Assembly: GCF_001949145.1 (NCBI RefSeq)
Contig: NW_019091418.1
Coordinates: 852,762 to 901,833 of the forward strand
Reading direction: 5' to 3'
Origin: Acanthaster planci
Taxonomy: Eukaryota; Echinodermata; Asteroidea; Valvatida; Acanthasteridae
DNA length: 49,072 bases
Part shown: positions 13,501-28,500 of the stretch, in pieces
Position numbering within the stretch: position 1 is the first letter of the stretch
How the letters are laid out: each line of letters begins with the position of its first letter
Program-made: the position numbers and the translations under genes
Notes under the pieces: generated by a model
Databases searched by the model: none
What the model was told of the DNA's origin: nothing
The model's input: the letters and a program-made list of their open reading frames with translations, nothing else

Positions 13501-16500
13501 GACTTGTCATTGATCACGCGTTCTAAGGATGTCGAAACGACACGCTTGATGTGTTTGATCAACGTGCCCGTTCATTGCATCAGCGCTTTTTCTGAAATAT
13601 CCATCGTAATAAAGTCCGCTTCAGTCTTTCTGAGACGTGTTGAATTTGATCTTCCAGAAAGCACATACATCGGTTTTGCTTGCTTTGAGAGGCTCAGCAA
13701 ACATTTTCTTCACTCTAGGAGACGTAAGAACGGCAAAAGTTTATGGAAAATGAATAATGGTCCTCACCTTTAATATTCCTTAGCGGATGATTAATACATC
13801 ATTGGAAAAGAGTTCTGCATTTTGATTTTTTAACATCTTGAAATATGCACTTTTGTGTAGGTCAATTTGACTATACCTATGATAACTGCGGATTTTTCGT
13901 TGACCCCTTACGCATAGGCCGCAAATTCATTTTGTAAAGTCTTACGGTTGTGCGACAAAAAACAAAATAGCTATGAAGAGCTTTAGCTAACGCCGATTTT
14001 CAGGGGGATTTCTGAAGAAAAATAGGAAAAATCCTAGAGATTTCCAGAACATCAACTGAAAGTTTGTTTCCATTTATACTGTTTTAGATCCTTGCGCACA
14101 CATTAATAAGTAAAACAAGTCCACTGAGTTGCTGCCACGAATGACATCACAGTTTTACTGGTAAATATGGACATTCGAATTAGCACTAAAACCACATACG
14201 GGACCACGAGAGCCTCGTAAAAAAGATGAAATCGGACATAAAAGTTGATTTTAAAAAATTATATTTAAACTTGCACTGACAGTCCTTATTAAAACAGAGC
14301 TTATCGCAGTTCCCCATGCTATGAATATGGGAGGAAAATAAGTATTGTTCTTGACTCTTTTATTCACTGGAAAATATATTTTAAATGGCACACACAAAAA
14401 AAAAATTCGACGAACAGTATTAGAACTCCTGAACCCTTACGCAAGGATTTTGTAACGTGCAACCATTGGGCAAACGTGTGCATGAACATTATTTTTGGTT
14501 AGCTTTACTACTATATTTTGTGCACGATACTTACACAGGAAATCCCAGTGGATTACACAGTGTGTTTGAAGGGACAGGACATTCAATGAAATAAATAACA
14601 ATTCAGACTTCACAATGTTCTAGATTTAAGCAAACTGCTACGCCATTGGCTTTATGAAATTTGGACGACGCGTGCTTCAGTGTAAATCACTGTCGTAACT
14701 AATTTACCAAATACAAACAAGCAAAACACAAACAAACCTCACCAAGCAAGCGCCGTTGACAATCCACCGAGGAACAACATTCTGATTAAGACCGGCCACG
14801 ATGACGTCCACGTAACACATGAAGCATCCCACTGCTATCACGTTGTTCACGTTGGGACAAGACAGTTTCACCAACCTTCATAAAAATGTAACCAAAGCGT
14901 TGGTATACATCGAAATTGGATCAAATATTAAAACAGAACTAAACTCGTATGGCTTTAGCTACTACTCTACTGACACCATGTATCCTTGATTTAGATGAAA
15001 CAGCTCTTTTCCGTTAATCTTTTTTTTTTGTTTTAGCTGCAAACATTGAAATTGTTGGCAACTTGAGCCGGAAGTTGCACTTTATTTTCTGGCCTTTGTG
15101 TCTGAAATGAAGGTAGATTTTTGACAGGATCTATAATAGTGATTCTGTAGTTTTGTTTTGAATGGTAGGTTTTCTAGTAAGCTGTCTGAAAAAGAAGAAA
15201 AAAATTTCATATGGCAACGTAAAAAAAAATCTATTGGGCCCACGTGGCCAGATCTGATGTTGTGTCGCTTACACTTTGGGAGATTTATTGATTAATACCT
15301 TTTTTGGAAATGGTTCAGCTACCAAATCCGGAAATGGTTAAGCATACCAAGTCTGGAAATGGTTTACCATACCGAACTAGAAATGACAATGATTCCATTT
15401 TCTCCCAAGCATATGTGGTGGCCATTTTGGATGTTGGTCCCCGCAACAAGTTTTTATCTCTATAATGTCATTCAACCTAGATCAGACAAGATCTGAATTT
15501 CTCTGCGTAAACCTTTATTTTCAGGGCCACAATATCCAAACGTACCATAGCTAATGGAATATACGATGATCAAGGCAAGTAATGCATACAGCTGCCATCT
15601 TTACCAAAACATTTTAAAAACATTTTTCAAAATGTCGGCTGTGATAAATCGGTATTATCACACCCGACCCGACAACCTAAAGCTGTTAATAAACGAGGTT
15701 TTTGCAGACTACCCAAGTTCAGAGTGGGGCCAAAATATACTATTATGGTATTACCTGAATAACATAACAGCTTCAGTGTCATTTGGGTTAGATGGTTCCC
15801 GTAGCGTATAGTGAATAATTGAAAGCATCAATGTTGTGGGTGTTCTTGATTCAAATCCCAGAGAGTACGTTTTCTCATTTCTTTTAAAGCATCTTTATTG
15901 TTGGGAAAGATAAAGTTTGAAATGTCATTACCTTTAGTTCCCAAATTTGCGGCCTTGAAAGGACAAAGTCTTGCTTCATTGTGCTCTCAATCAGGTAATA
16001 ACAAAATATATATTTCAGGTTCCGAACATGGGCATTTCTCTGTAAAAGTCCGTCTATCAAAAGCGTGGTGGATAGTTGGATCGGTTGGTTATTTCTATAT
16101 CTCTGTACGAGCAATACCGCCATAAAACCATCTCTACGCATGTAATGGATGTTGAACGCCAGTGTCCTGGGGAATTGTCCAAAATGCCACCTGCCATTGA
16201 AGGGTAATTTCTATATGTTGTGGCCTCCAGAGGGCCTCGGCTTTTCATGTTAGTGACTAAAACTACGTTATTAGGCACCCAGTGCAATAAAGTCTTTTCC
16301 AAACAAGCAGAGCATCATGCGAAGCATCATGTGAGGCACTTTGGATACAATTAATCTAAGGTGGCTGGCACAGAATATACCAACCTGACTACAATATAAC
16401 GACCAAGTATGGACACCCGAAGCTTCAGGTTTAGCTACCTGAATTACGATTAAAAGTCGTCTCGAAGGAGGAGAAAAAAATTCGGCACTTGCAATATTTG

Positions 16501-19500
16501 GAAAATAAATATGGATGGTCAAAACAGCACATGCATAAGCTACAATGGACCTCGAGCTGGACCAAAAGAGGGCGCTATTTTCTTAGCAATGGAGGCTCCT
16601 TTGGTCGGAAGTGAAACAACTAGGAAATGCTACCAACAAATCGAATACTCCCGACCACTGCGGCTCTTTCCAGCTGATAAGGGGGTGCTTCTGCTCGAGG
16701 CAGATACGGGACTGTGCATGACTGCAGCACTATGAACAAGACAACACGGGATATTAAGTTTTTCTATAGAATTCTGCAAATCAGACGGAGCCGTTTCCAT
16801 TAAAACTTCAAGAGTGTCAAATCTGTTTGGATGAATACGAAAAATCGAGATAGATTCCAGTCATCTTTTCATCGCGTATCAATTCTAACACATTATTTTT
16901 ATTATTAAATTCGCTCTTAACAGGTGCTAACTTCCAGTATTGTCGATGGAAAATGGACAAAGACAGTAACATGTTACTTAAAAAGTACCTTTTGTCCCTG
17001 AAAACGATGTTCACAGTCAAGAAGGCGGTAGTCATTCCCATTCCTAGAACAGCTAGTCCCGTAAAGACTGCAAAAGACGGCGTGTGAATGCCAAGGTAAA
17101 CAAATTCCCGTACTGGACCATCTTGTGGCGGGCGGTCAGCTGAAGGGAATCATTCAAAAATAGAAAGTAAAGCCTCTTAGGATGGTATTAAAGATTTCCT
17201 TCACGAGTAAAATACTAAAGGGTAAGGGTATAATACATTCTCCACGAAAACTGGACATTATTTTGGTATAACTTCCCACTTCCAATACAATAAAGTCTAC
17301 AATTCATTCGGAAGGTTGCTTGAAGTGGATATCTGATTGCACCCAGCGTTCGTCAATGGGTGCCGCTGATGGCTTAAGTCTCTGACCTCCCATGTTTATT
17401 CAGCAACCAGGGGTCAGTATTTCCGTTTGCGTATGGAATGTTCTGGGGGTCCCGACGTTAACCTACCCACAATGCTCTTTGCTTCCCGTTAAATAATTTT
17501 TGCTGATGATATTTTTAATAACTTGTTACCATGACCATTGAACATGGCTATGGCTCCAGCGAATAGCAAAGGCTTTTCGCGTCAAAATATAGCGAACTCT
17601 ATATTGCCACCTGAAGACGTGACGCACCATCTTGGGTCAACGATTACCACTTGAAAAATACCACTATAACAAAGTTTTCCTGTTTTCATTCCTTTTTGTG
17701 CATCAAATACACTCAAGAGAGTAAAGAGTATAGAATAGCTGGGAATTGTATACAAGGTTTTGTCCATTTTACTTTGATGCCGAACAAAATGCCTTATTTG
17801 TTTGCCTTCGTATGCCCTGACTGTGCCCGGTAGACACATGTGTATGATAGACTGGTATAGGCCTAGCTGTTACATCTGATAGAGATATGCAAATCCAGGA
17901 GTAACGAATGGCAACAGGAAGAACGTAACAAGCCCCTGAGGCAGCTACACGGCGAAAGGGAAGGGTATTCCTTGTGGTAAAAATATTGAACACCGGGTTT
18001 CTTTTGGTCGTTGATGGTTTTAGTATACGAGCCCTAATGCAAGATCCCGTCATTTATATTCAGCGTATATTCAGCTTTATATTCGTCAATGATAATACAA
18101 TTGCAAGATACCTCTTTACCCCGTCATTTATATTCAGCGTATATTCAGTTTATATTCAGCTGAATGAACGGAGATTAATCTGTATTTTGTTTCCCTTGCA
18201 CCATTTTGACATCTCTTTTTTTTTCAGTATGTTCTTAATTGTATGGAGCGTGGTTCAACAAAACTAACCCCAAGATTAAGGTGACTGTTCACCCACATCC
18301 TGCAATCAAGAGAGTCTGTATTTTCCTAGTGTTGATGGGTTGGTTGTTAGCAATAATCCTCAGAAAAAATGGTAGGTTTAGCTCAATTGGATCTCAAAAT
18401 ATCACCCATTACAGATGGCGCGTACAAAACTGTATTGGTAGGACCACTTCCTTCTTTATTCCTTTTTTTTTCGAGATGATAACCTCACGCTTGGATCTCA
18501 TTCCTTCCAACTTACCAGTGAATGAGAGTTTTCCATGGCGCTTCCACTGAAGGCCACTGGCAGGGAAATATATGCCCACATCTTCCTCCACTCCATCTGT
18601 CAACAAAGTAAGCTACGCGTTTCAGAACCAAAAGAAGGTAAATATCTGCTCAGCTTTGAGTTGCGGACAGCATTATGCAATCCTCGACATGAATAAACAT
18701 GCCTAAGGTAACAATAAGTAGGCAGAAATCTTCCTGGTTGGCTCCTGAACCCCTTTTTGTTCACAAACCTATTTGTACAACAGAATAAGATGTGGATTGT
18801 CCGCAAACATAGTTTGTGAACAAGACATGGCAAAAATAATTTCTGTTATACCTATCAGCTGTTCGATTTTGAAGGGAGCCAGACGATTTCCTGATCTGTC
18901 GAAGGAGACGGTTCCCTGGGAAAGAGAATTCAACCAGACGAATCACAGGGGTTTGATCTAAGTTCTTTAACTTGGTTTTATGGTACACTTTATTTAAAAG
19001 ACTTTTAATTGTAGATATTAATATTAATTTTTTTCTGCATTTCTGAGGAGGTCGACTGACTGGCTTTACCGTGATGCCTTCAAAGGAAAGAGTGCCAAGC
19101 GCCTTCAAAAACCGCTCCTTCAAATGGCTGATGTTATCGTAATTGAAGTCCTCGATCCTCACGGAAGAGTTTTCCGCTGCGAGCTCTTCTACCGTGCTGT
19201 GTAGGGCCAACGCCACGGCCCAGACAGCATCGTACCCAAATGAGGCGAAGTCCTTCCCTGCGTATGGTACACCGCGCGTGAAGGAAGTATAGGCATCCTC
19301 GTACTGGCTGACCGTCTATGATCATAATGAAGACGTCAGAGAAGGAAAGCAGGACAAAAAAAGAAAGGTAATGTGACTTTTGTGTAAGTGTGAATTGATT
19401 CACCATAGAAATCTTTGATAACATCAAGTCAAAAGAAGGATTACATGATCATTGTTAAGAGAATAATCAAATCGCTAAAACTGTCATGTAAAGTAACGCC

Positions 19501-22500
19501 CAAGTATCCGCCCCGAGCTAATGTGCACCCCCAATCGACGAAAGAAAGACAGGTGGTTACAAGCGGGTTCTTGCATGCGTTCTGCGTGTACGCAAATACA
19601 ATACATTCCAGAATAAATTAGTTACGCGTACCCAGCGTGATCTGCGTCAAACGCACATATACTTGCGCGCCTCATGGCGCGCCTATGCGGTGAGTACCAA
19701 AGAAAAAAAAAACACTTTGACTGGATTTTTTGAGCAAACCAACTAAAGCATAACAAATCACGCACTTAAGAAAGGTAGCGTAAAATCAAAAGATCTCTCC
19801 GAGACCTGTCAGGCTTAACCAATACACCACCCATGTCGGGCGCGTCTAAGGAAAACGGAGTTAAGATTTTACATCTAATCTCACCAAGCCAGATCTCGAA
19901 CTCTTGTTGTCCGTGCGTAAATTCAGAAAGACTGTTCCAACATAATTTTCGGCCACTTTGTACATCTGGTCGTTCGTACAACCTAACCGGGAAACATTTT
20001 GCCACCAATTCAGGCTATTCCAACTTTCGATCATCCAGGTGTATCTTGAGCCGTACATTCCCAGGTGATAGGCCTGTGAAGTTAGAAAGTGTAATTAAAA
20101 TTGAGAAAACATATTATGATTATGCCGGTGTTGTATTCAAGTCTATCACAAGTCCCAGCAAGTCCCTGCAAGTCCATCACAAGTCAATCAGTCTCAAGCC
20201 AGTTTACAAGCTAGTCAAATGATCCGTAACAAAAAGCATTCTGTTGTCATTATTCAGCCCGTTAAGCCTGGTTTCCATATCAATATAAGAAACGCAGAGA
20301 GCAACGCAATCAAGACGTAAACTGCAACGCAGACATATGGAAAAATGCCAAACAGAGGTGTCGCCGACAACGCAGACATAACGCAAACCAGCCCCAGATG
20401 GATCGGCAAAGTTGAGCCCGGTTCAACTTTGTCGACTGTCTCAGTCGCTGAGCAGGCCTCTGCAAACACGCATGCTGGCATGACGTGTATACAGCGATGT
20501 TTCCCTCCCCTGGTACAACTCATTTTGGCCGTTTTTCCCTTATTATTAGCATATGCATCCCTAATTGTCGACAAAATAGCTGACCATTAACACATTACAT
20601 CAAACCGAAGTATCAGATTGGCTTCACGAGGCAACAATTGCACCTAAAAAGGCATTTTTTTGCAAACATTTGCCGAGTTTAAGACGCCATTTTTAATATT
20701 TTGGGGGTTGGAATGACGTTGCGCCGCGTCTCTTCCGCAACTGTCTGCGTCTTGACGTCGTGCGGACCGTCTGCGTTGCAAACGACCATGTGGAAATCAG
20801 GCTTTACCTATGAATGACCTAAAGGGACTTGTGACTGGACTTGTGAAGGGTCATGTGAAAGGAGTTGTGATGGATTCGATTCCAAAACAGAATTATGCAA
20901 TTATTACTTTTTTTCAAAATTTGTTAAAATATAAAATAGTCATAATTATACTTAACAAAGAAGTGAACTATTTTAATTGACATGAGGAGTCTGAAATGCT
21001 TACTTTTTACTGAAAAAACATTGATAAAAATCTGATCCAACTTACTGGAATTAACGCTGCATCGCATTTCGAGAAACAGGTGTTGAATTATAAATATTTA
21101 GCCTTTACAATAAGTCTGAGCTTGGCTAACTATTGGGGAAACAAGGTCAATACATCTGACTCATTAGCCGATAATCTTGATCATCCATGTTTGTTCTGTC
21201 GGTTTGCCTCATTGGCTGCCAAGCTATTGGTCGATACATCTTTTGGAAAGGTGTATGACTCTGAAAAGAACTCGAGTCTTTTGAGTTTTACTGGTCAACT
21301 TATTAGCTTTGATGAGTACTGAAGTTCCTTACTTCACAGAACACCCGTTGAAGGCCATCCTCGTACGCACTCGCCACTATGATACGTGCATCTTTATCCT
21401 ACCAGAGAGGGAGATCAAATTTAAACTTCGTACCTCGGAGTGGAAAAGAAAACGTCCAACCGGAAAGAGAAAGCACAGTTTGCTTTCCAGTGGTACAAAG
21501 CGTCTCCACGGTGCCCGTAGGCACGCCTCAGTCAGCTTCCAGCGCTATGTTAGGCCTATCGTTATAACTGGTAGATTTCGAAAGATAGAGTACTCTTAAA
21601 ATCTCTTCCAAACCAACAGTTCCATTTGCGGCTACGGAGAATGGCTGTAATGTATCTCTACCCGATACCAGTTGTTATGTTAGACTTGTTTTACGGTCGT
21701 GGAAACAAATGGTTGAACATGCTGTATAACTATAGCTGCGCGTCTAGTACTGATAGTGTTTTTGAAAATGTTTTGAACAAAAATACGGAATACTGGCGTC
21801 ACTGTCCACTGTGGATTCGAAAAAATGGACAGCGTTACCAAACCAAACCAACAGTGTATAGCGTGTCGTGTCCGAACAGTCATCGCTGTCTATATAAGGC
21901 CTGGTGACTTTTGCCGTGGCATGCCTCTATTTAAAAACTAAAGCCGTTGCCTATTACGAGATCATGTGACTTAATAAAGTACTTCGTGCACTTAAGATAC
22001 TCCATCAACTGTGGAAATCAGAAAAAAACGTGAATTCTAAGGAACCGTTTCGTCATTTTGCCTCGAGAAGGCAGAGATGCCCTTGAACTAATAACATATC
22101 CTTAGGACAGAAACTTTATGGGAAAACTGGCTAGGTGCTTATAAATGATTATAAAGATTAACAAAGAAACTGAGTGGAGCTGAAATTGAACCTGCGACCT
22201 CTGGAACACCGTACCAGTGCTCTACCAAATGAGCTATCCAGCCCTAAGTTGGTGGCTCTTCCCATTTGCCAATATCTCTGTTCGGGGAATGGTGCTAGCC
22301 AGTAGCCATTAAACCTCTTTGAGTAGCCGTATCCTCTTTGAGTGATTCCTGTTCAGCATTTCCCAGGTTGTATCGTGTTATTGGGGTGTGATCCATGGCT
22401 ACATGGTGGTTCAGGTTTAATGGCTGCTGGCTAGCCCCCCCTCCCGAACAGAGATATTGACAAATGGGAAAGCCACCAACGTAGGGCTGAGTTGGTACAG

Positions 22501-25500
22501 CACTGGTACGGTGTTCCATGTTCCATGTTTCAAATCCCGCTTCAGCCAGTTTCTTTGTTCATCTTTATAATCAAAATATCCTTAGTTTGCATTCTAGTCG
22601 ACGTCGTCTTGTGTTATAAAGCACATTTACACTTGATGAGGTCAAGTTTCTGTTGAATTTCTATTGACGCTAACACCATTATTGCCCCCCCATATTTTAC
22701 CATGTTGTTAATTCTTTTGAATGAAGATTATGTTTTGCACGTTAGCTTCCTTTTTACAGCAATGAAAATGTATACCAAAACGTGGGCCGTTATCACACAC
22801 CTTGATGTTCTGAAGTTGTACCGTGGGCTGCTCTCCAGCAGGGAAAGACTCTTTTGCCAGTACAGTCAGGTTGTTTGCGTACAGCTCTTCTGAAAAGGTA
22901 TTTATCGCCTAAAAAGAGATAAAAGATAGGTACTAGGGATTGTTAAATTGGTATTGTTGAGGGCGTTCTTGCGAGGATCATTTGATCTTAATTGATATAA
23001 GTAGGTTTAAAATCTAAATTACGAATGATCATACGAAGTGTAAATGTCTCTTACGCTTGTGAAATACTCTGAACTATCATGTATGATGGCGACTTTCTCC
23101 CATCTGTACTCCTTCAGGAGGGCAATACGAGGCGTGTTCAGGCCAGATTGAGCCGGGTTCGTCCGAAAGAAATACGGAAACCGACCTTTGAACGAGAGTA
23201 CATCGGAAGCGGAGCTGAAGGACATCTAGGAATAGAAATGGTACAAGGGCTCATGGTAAGAAAAAAGGCAGAAATTACTAGTCCCGGAGAGATTGTACAA
23301 ATCAATTTGGCTGGCAGGATTCTGTAACCTAGAAGTGTCATTTTCTGATCGACCATTTTTAAACTGTTCCTCGTGCCTTGATTTAAGGTAACGAAAAGGG
23401 TTTTTCTTTTAGCAATTGACGAATTAAAGTTTCTTTATTATGCCGTTTATGTGCATTTCATCATTACGACACATGCATAATACGTGAGGCTTATAAGACG
23501 ATAACGATGGGCTTATGCTTTACCTGATTATTGTGACACTTATCAATTTTTTTGAATGAAATTTGCACGGAAACAGAAAGAGGGAGACATCCATATTTTA
23601 TCCAGTATGTACGAAATTATTTTGCGGCTGTCTCATTACTAATCCTTTGAAAATGAAACAACAAAGTGGGTTGGGTTTGGGTCAGGAAGGACAGGCCCGG
23701 GTTGGATTCGGACGAGGATCAATACGAACAGTAAGGTGAAGAAAGGATTGGAAGCATGCATGGGCGCCTCGAGGGGGCGTAAGGGGCACACCCACCCTCA
23801 ACAAAAAAAGACAAGAAAAAAAGCAAAAGGAGGAAAACAGCAACAGCAATTGACAGAAATAGAGATGAAAGGGGATGTAAATCATCCATTTTAGGGAAAA
23901 CCCTCACAATTGCCCCCTCCCGCTGTTGTTTACTTCTTTTTCCTGGAAAGTGCCAAGCCCCACCTCAGAAGAAAAGTGATTTGCAACCCCCCAGGAAAAA
24001 GATCCGGCCACACCCAAGATTGGAAAATCTCTCTTCTTTTCATTTCATTCCTCTTGAAAATTTCCGTTATGTGCCTCCCTTTATTTGGAAGATGTGACTC
24101 AGCCCAGTTAATCCAGTGAGTGATGAGATTACGACTCTATACGGACTCTGTTGTTGCACTTCGCATGCCCATTTGATCGGTGATAATTGTCATGCATAGG
24201 GGTTGGATTAAGATGTATAAAAGTATAGAATAAGAGTCAAGAAGGGGGTGAAACCATTTTGGTACTACTCAACACACCAGCCTGACAAGTTGTTTGCAAA
24301 TGGAAATAGGTCAACTGATGAGGTTTTGGTGAATGTACTTTATACGAACAAGGTATTTATGAATGGGAATAAAATGATTTTTAGCGGTTTCAAACAAGCA
24401 GGTTTAAAGCCGATAAGGCCCTGAGCGCTAATGGACAATGCCTCCGGCTCGCTACATTGTCTTTCGAGGCCTCGAACTGGGAATTTAAATGTATTTGTTT
24501 GGACCACTCCGTCACATTTGTACTTCTAAATATATTAAGAAGACGAAGAGCAGTATTTACATATAACCAAGGTGATTAAATAGATTTGTCATCATTTAGT
24601 GAATCAAAGATTCTGCGTCGACTCTACATGCACATTCATAGCAGTCCCTGTTAGAACAGCATTTTGAATTAGCAAATAACGGGCACTCCACAGTAGGTTT
24701 AGAGCCCCATTTTCTTAACACAGTAAAGTTAGTATGATATTGGATATCCCCATAGGTTTGTACACGCAATGTCTCGTTTTGGACATTCCCTGAACAGTAC
24801 CATGGGAATGACCAATGTGCTGAGAAAGAAGGGAATGTCTAATGTCCATTATCAAACTAACTTTACTGTCATTTGTTTTAGTCTTTCAGCTTACTTTCGA
24901 TGTGATTTGGTTTTATGTGGATTAGACAAAAATCGGTACTAAATACAGCAAAACGGTTATTGTTCAAAATTTTCACACCCTTTTCCACACAGTTTGCTTT
25001 TAGTTTTTGAACTTCCATAAACACTTATCACGCTCAGCAATTTGCTCCTGATGGGTAGCTTCCAAATATGTTTACCCAGTAAAAGCAAGGCTGTACCTAT
25101 ATTACTAGGATATTGAAAAGCCAGTCACCGTATCCCCAGATGTTGAAAGCATGATATCCCACTTTGCACTAATCAACAAACATGGATTCTACTCAATTTT
25201 CTTTAGCGAAGTGTCTCAAATCTGAAAGGAATGAGTGTTTGTCTAAGTCCGTTGTTTTCCAGAACGTTGTACACTGTGAATCGACGGATTTGATGCACTG
25301 TTTTCATTTTTTTGATCGAACGTGTCTTTCTCAAGCAAGATGGATTGTCTCAGAAACGTTTTTGGAATTTACCTCATCGGGTTAAGAACACATTCCGTTC
25401 ATCCAGTGAGCTTTGACGAGACACCATTTATCTGCAACCAAATTGCTGTTAACAAATTCAGTCTACAGGCAAACTGAACCTAGGTACTGGCTTTCCCACA

Positions 25501-28500
25501 CGTATGCTTTGGTCAGAATACCTTTTTTTGAGAATTTAAACGCGTCTAGCAGTGGCATTTATGTAGGCATTTCAGGCGCTGTCACAGAGAGCGTTCAGTC
25601 CGTTGGCGCGGAAATCATTGTTAGCGTAAAGAATTGATCCGTTGTTACAAAGGAAATCTCGCTCAAATTTATTTGTTTGAATGTCCCAAACCTAACCTGT
25701 AGCCATATTTTGCATATCATATTAAAAAGTACTCCTCGGTGTTACTTTGACATGGCTGAAAACTATAAGACAGTGATTGTTCTAGCAGGAATTTATGTGA
25801 GGGAATTTGTGTCACAGATTTTTCCCTTTTTGGGGGGGTTAACTGTTTTGTGTTTTAATAAATGCATTTAGATGCACAGATGGAGTTGACATAGGACTGC
25901 ATTCTCGGTCTATTTTCTAAGTCCAGCGTCAGATTTATATTTAGTTTCACACCTAACCATTCCTTCCTTAGCTTACAGGCCATTTAATTGGTGGTTGACG
26001 GCAGCTCATGGAATAATGGCTCGTTTGAAAGGAACAACCTGTCACGGACCTTTCCACAGCCGAATGACAGCAAACTTGATAACACCCGTCCACTGTGCTG
26101 ACATGAATCCAGTCTTGCCAGGAGCAAATTACTATTAGTAAATTTAATACAGATGAGCGGAAACTCGACAGCTGGCTTCTCTGCACACCTACTTGAATCG
26201 GCAATGCCGTCTCGTCTATCAGAACAATGTGGCCATAGAATTCATTTCGACCATCTTGTGGTCCATGGATCGTCTAGTTAATCAATGTATTTTATAATTG
26301 GACAAAAAATGTGAAGGTCGAACAAGTGGTTCGTAGAATTGAAAATCTGTTGTCTTGCATTTGTGAATAAGTCATTTACACTAACGTCAGCTGACAGTCG
26401 CTGACACCTTTTATGTGTGCCGACTTTGAATAGTGTGCTTTCAATTTCACCGTGTCACTTCCTACTTTTCACAGTTCTTGTTAAATTAAATTCCTTTTGA
26501 GGTTTATCAAGAGGAATAAACAACAGGGTTTCTTCTGAGGGGATTTGTACGACCGAAGGACTCCTCCAGAGTTGTTATAACACGAAGGGTTATCTCCGTC
26601 AAATGGGACTTAAAAATAACATTGAGGTAGACCTGGATAGTTTGAGTGTGGCAAAAAAGAAAGTATAAACCAAACCAGTAAATGCCATATTTTCTTAATA
26701 ATCGTGATATGTTAAGTTTGGACCTAGACCAAGGAAAGCACCCAACATCAAAGTCCGATCTTCTGACGTCAAGTCCTGTAAAGGAAAAAAGGCCTTCAGA
26801 TACCTTCAGACGAGACTGACATCCCCTATTTATATAAACGTTTTGTTTGGGGTCGTCTTAAATAAAGGATTCCTCTAATGTGCTAAGTATGAACCGGGCT
26901 CAGTATGCTAAGTATGACCAGAAGAAGCACGGTGCATTAACAATGGAGATCATTGTTAGTGCATCCTGTTTCTTTTGTTAGATGTTCGTAGTGTTACAAA
27001 TGAAGCGAAATTTCGCGACATCAAATTCGCTTCGCTTTCGCATAAAGTACATGTATGAACAAACTTTGTGGTTAAACATCTGTCTTCATAAAAGGGAGAG
27101 TTGTTAGAAAAACTTTTTAAATTTCTCAAAAATAGCCAAACAAGGAAGCCTCTTATTTTTTATTACCCTACATACATAATTTCTGTCAGTTCGTGAAAAC
27201 ATAAAACATAAGGGCCGATAATCATAAAAGCCTGATAAGCCTAGCCGGCTGCTAAAATCGCCCAAAGTTGATATTAAGCCTAGCTAGTTGGAAGCTAAGT
27301 GATACTCATAACACTTTGGAAAGTTCAGTTGGTTGCTAAGTTTGCTTCTAACATTAGAGTTGATCCGGGGTGTCTCTAAGTTACTAGTTGGCGACTACAT
27401 CATTTGTGGGTTACATATTGAGCAGCGCGAACATGGCGAGACGTATATTTGAGCTTGCGCAACTAAACCCTGCAACTCATAAAAGCCTGATAAGCCTTGT
27501 TAGCTGTTGTTCCCGAAAGTAATTTGACCCACCCAAAATATCACCATATCCTGCTGACATGCAAATACACATTTTCCGGTTTGGGGTTTGAAGAATTGCC
27601 TTATGTCCTAGCTGCGTGCATAGCTATCATATCATTCAGTCAAGTAGCTGGTAACATTCTTAACCAGGTTTTATTGAATACTAAATTAGTTGGTAACCAT
27701 AGAAAACTACGGATTTAGCAAGCTGCTGAAGCCCAGTTGGCTGCTAAGTTTAGGAACTTTTTATGTATATCGGCCGGGAAATTATTAAATTATTATTACT
27801 TGTACATGCGCGTTTCATTTTCCGTCCGACAAACAGAGGGCTTACTAGACCTCTTCACTAATAAATTTAGAATCATGCATGCATGCGCATTTTTCAAAAA
27901 AAATGAATAAAGTCAGAAAACCTGAGAGAAAATGATCATCGAATTCGCACCACTGTACATTTTTAATAGCCAGCTCACACTTCTTGCCGCCCTGGCCATT
28001 TGTGCGCATGCATGTATAATTATGAATTTATTAGTGAAGAGGTCTATACTAGCGTGTGGAAGCATTTACCTATAATGGCACAATATCTGTGGGCTAATAG
28101 CCAATCATGTACGCGAAACGCTGGGTTATTGATTGTTTATAGTCTTAATTTTAAGACCTTAGGCCTACTGTTTATTCCACGACACGAACCATCATCAGAC
28201 GAATCGGTATCACGGGAAACGCCATTATACAACACGCACTGCTCTGACAGATCGGAGCACCACGAAAGGCGTCTTAGACCCAAGACTAGGGTATATCTGA
28301 GTATGGTGTCTTGATTAACTTGGGAGTTGCTAGTCTGATGCCTATACCTGAAAATTCTAATGACACATATAGCATATAGAAAAACAACATCGACATTGGT
28401 ACAGTTTGGCTTCAAAGAGTTGGCCCATTTGTTAATGATAGCTACACCGGTGAGAAAGCACTGATTGAACAACAAAACTTTTACCTGCACGAGGTTCCAG

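Noticed and set aside
13333-13773. 146-codon open frame on the plus strand in intron 11
   Set aside because: No known domain, ordinary AT-rich composition, and it lies antisense inside a receptor intron; length alone is not evidence.
16271-16356. Possible second TM2 exon (RLIVSKVPHMML) with a good acceptor
   Set aside because: Resemblance to the real exon 11 is slight at DNA level and it runs into a stop; exon 11 at 14743-14875 fits fully.
18047-18147. Possible CRISPR-like direct repeat
   Set aside because: Only two AT-rich units in an animal intron; a simple local duplication.
19766-20008. Alternative frame in exon 6 reading QQEFEIWLGE, like GABBR1 'SQEFVEKL'
   Set aside because: It would require a frameshift; the main frame splices cleanly to exon 7 in phase 0 and keeps the SGLTV...Y pattern.
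22480-22540. Candidate tRNA gene
   Set aside because: A and B boxes are present but the stems mismatch and it is part of a SINE tail unit repeated in inverse.
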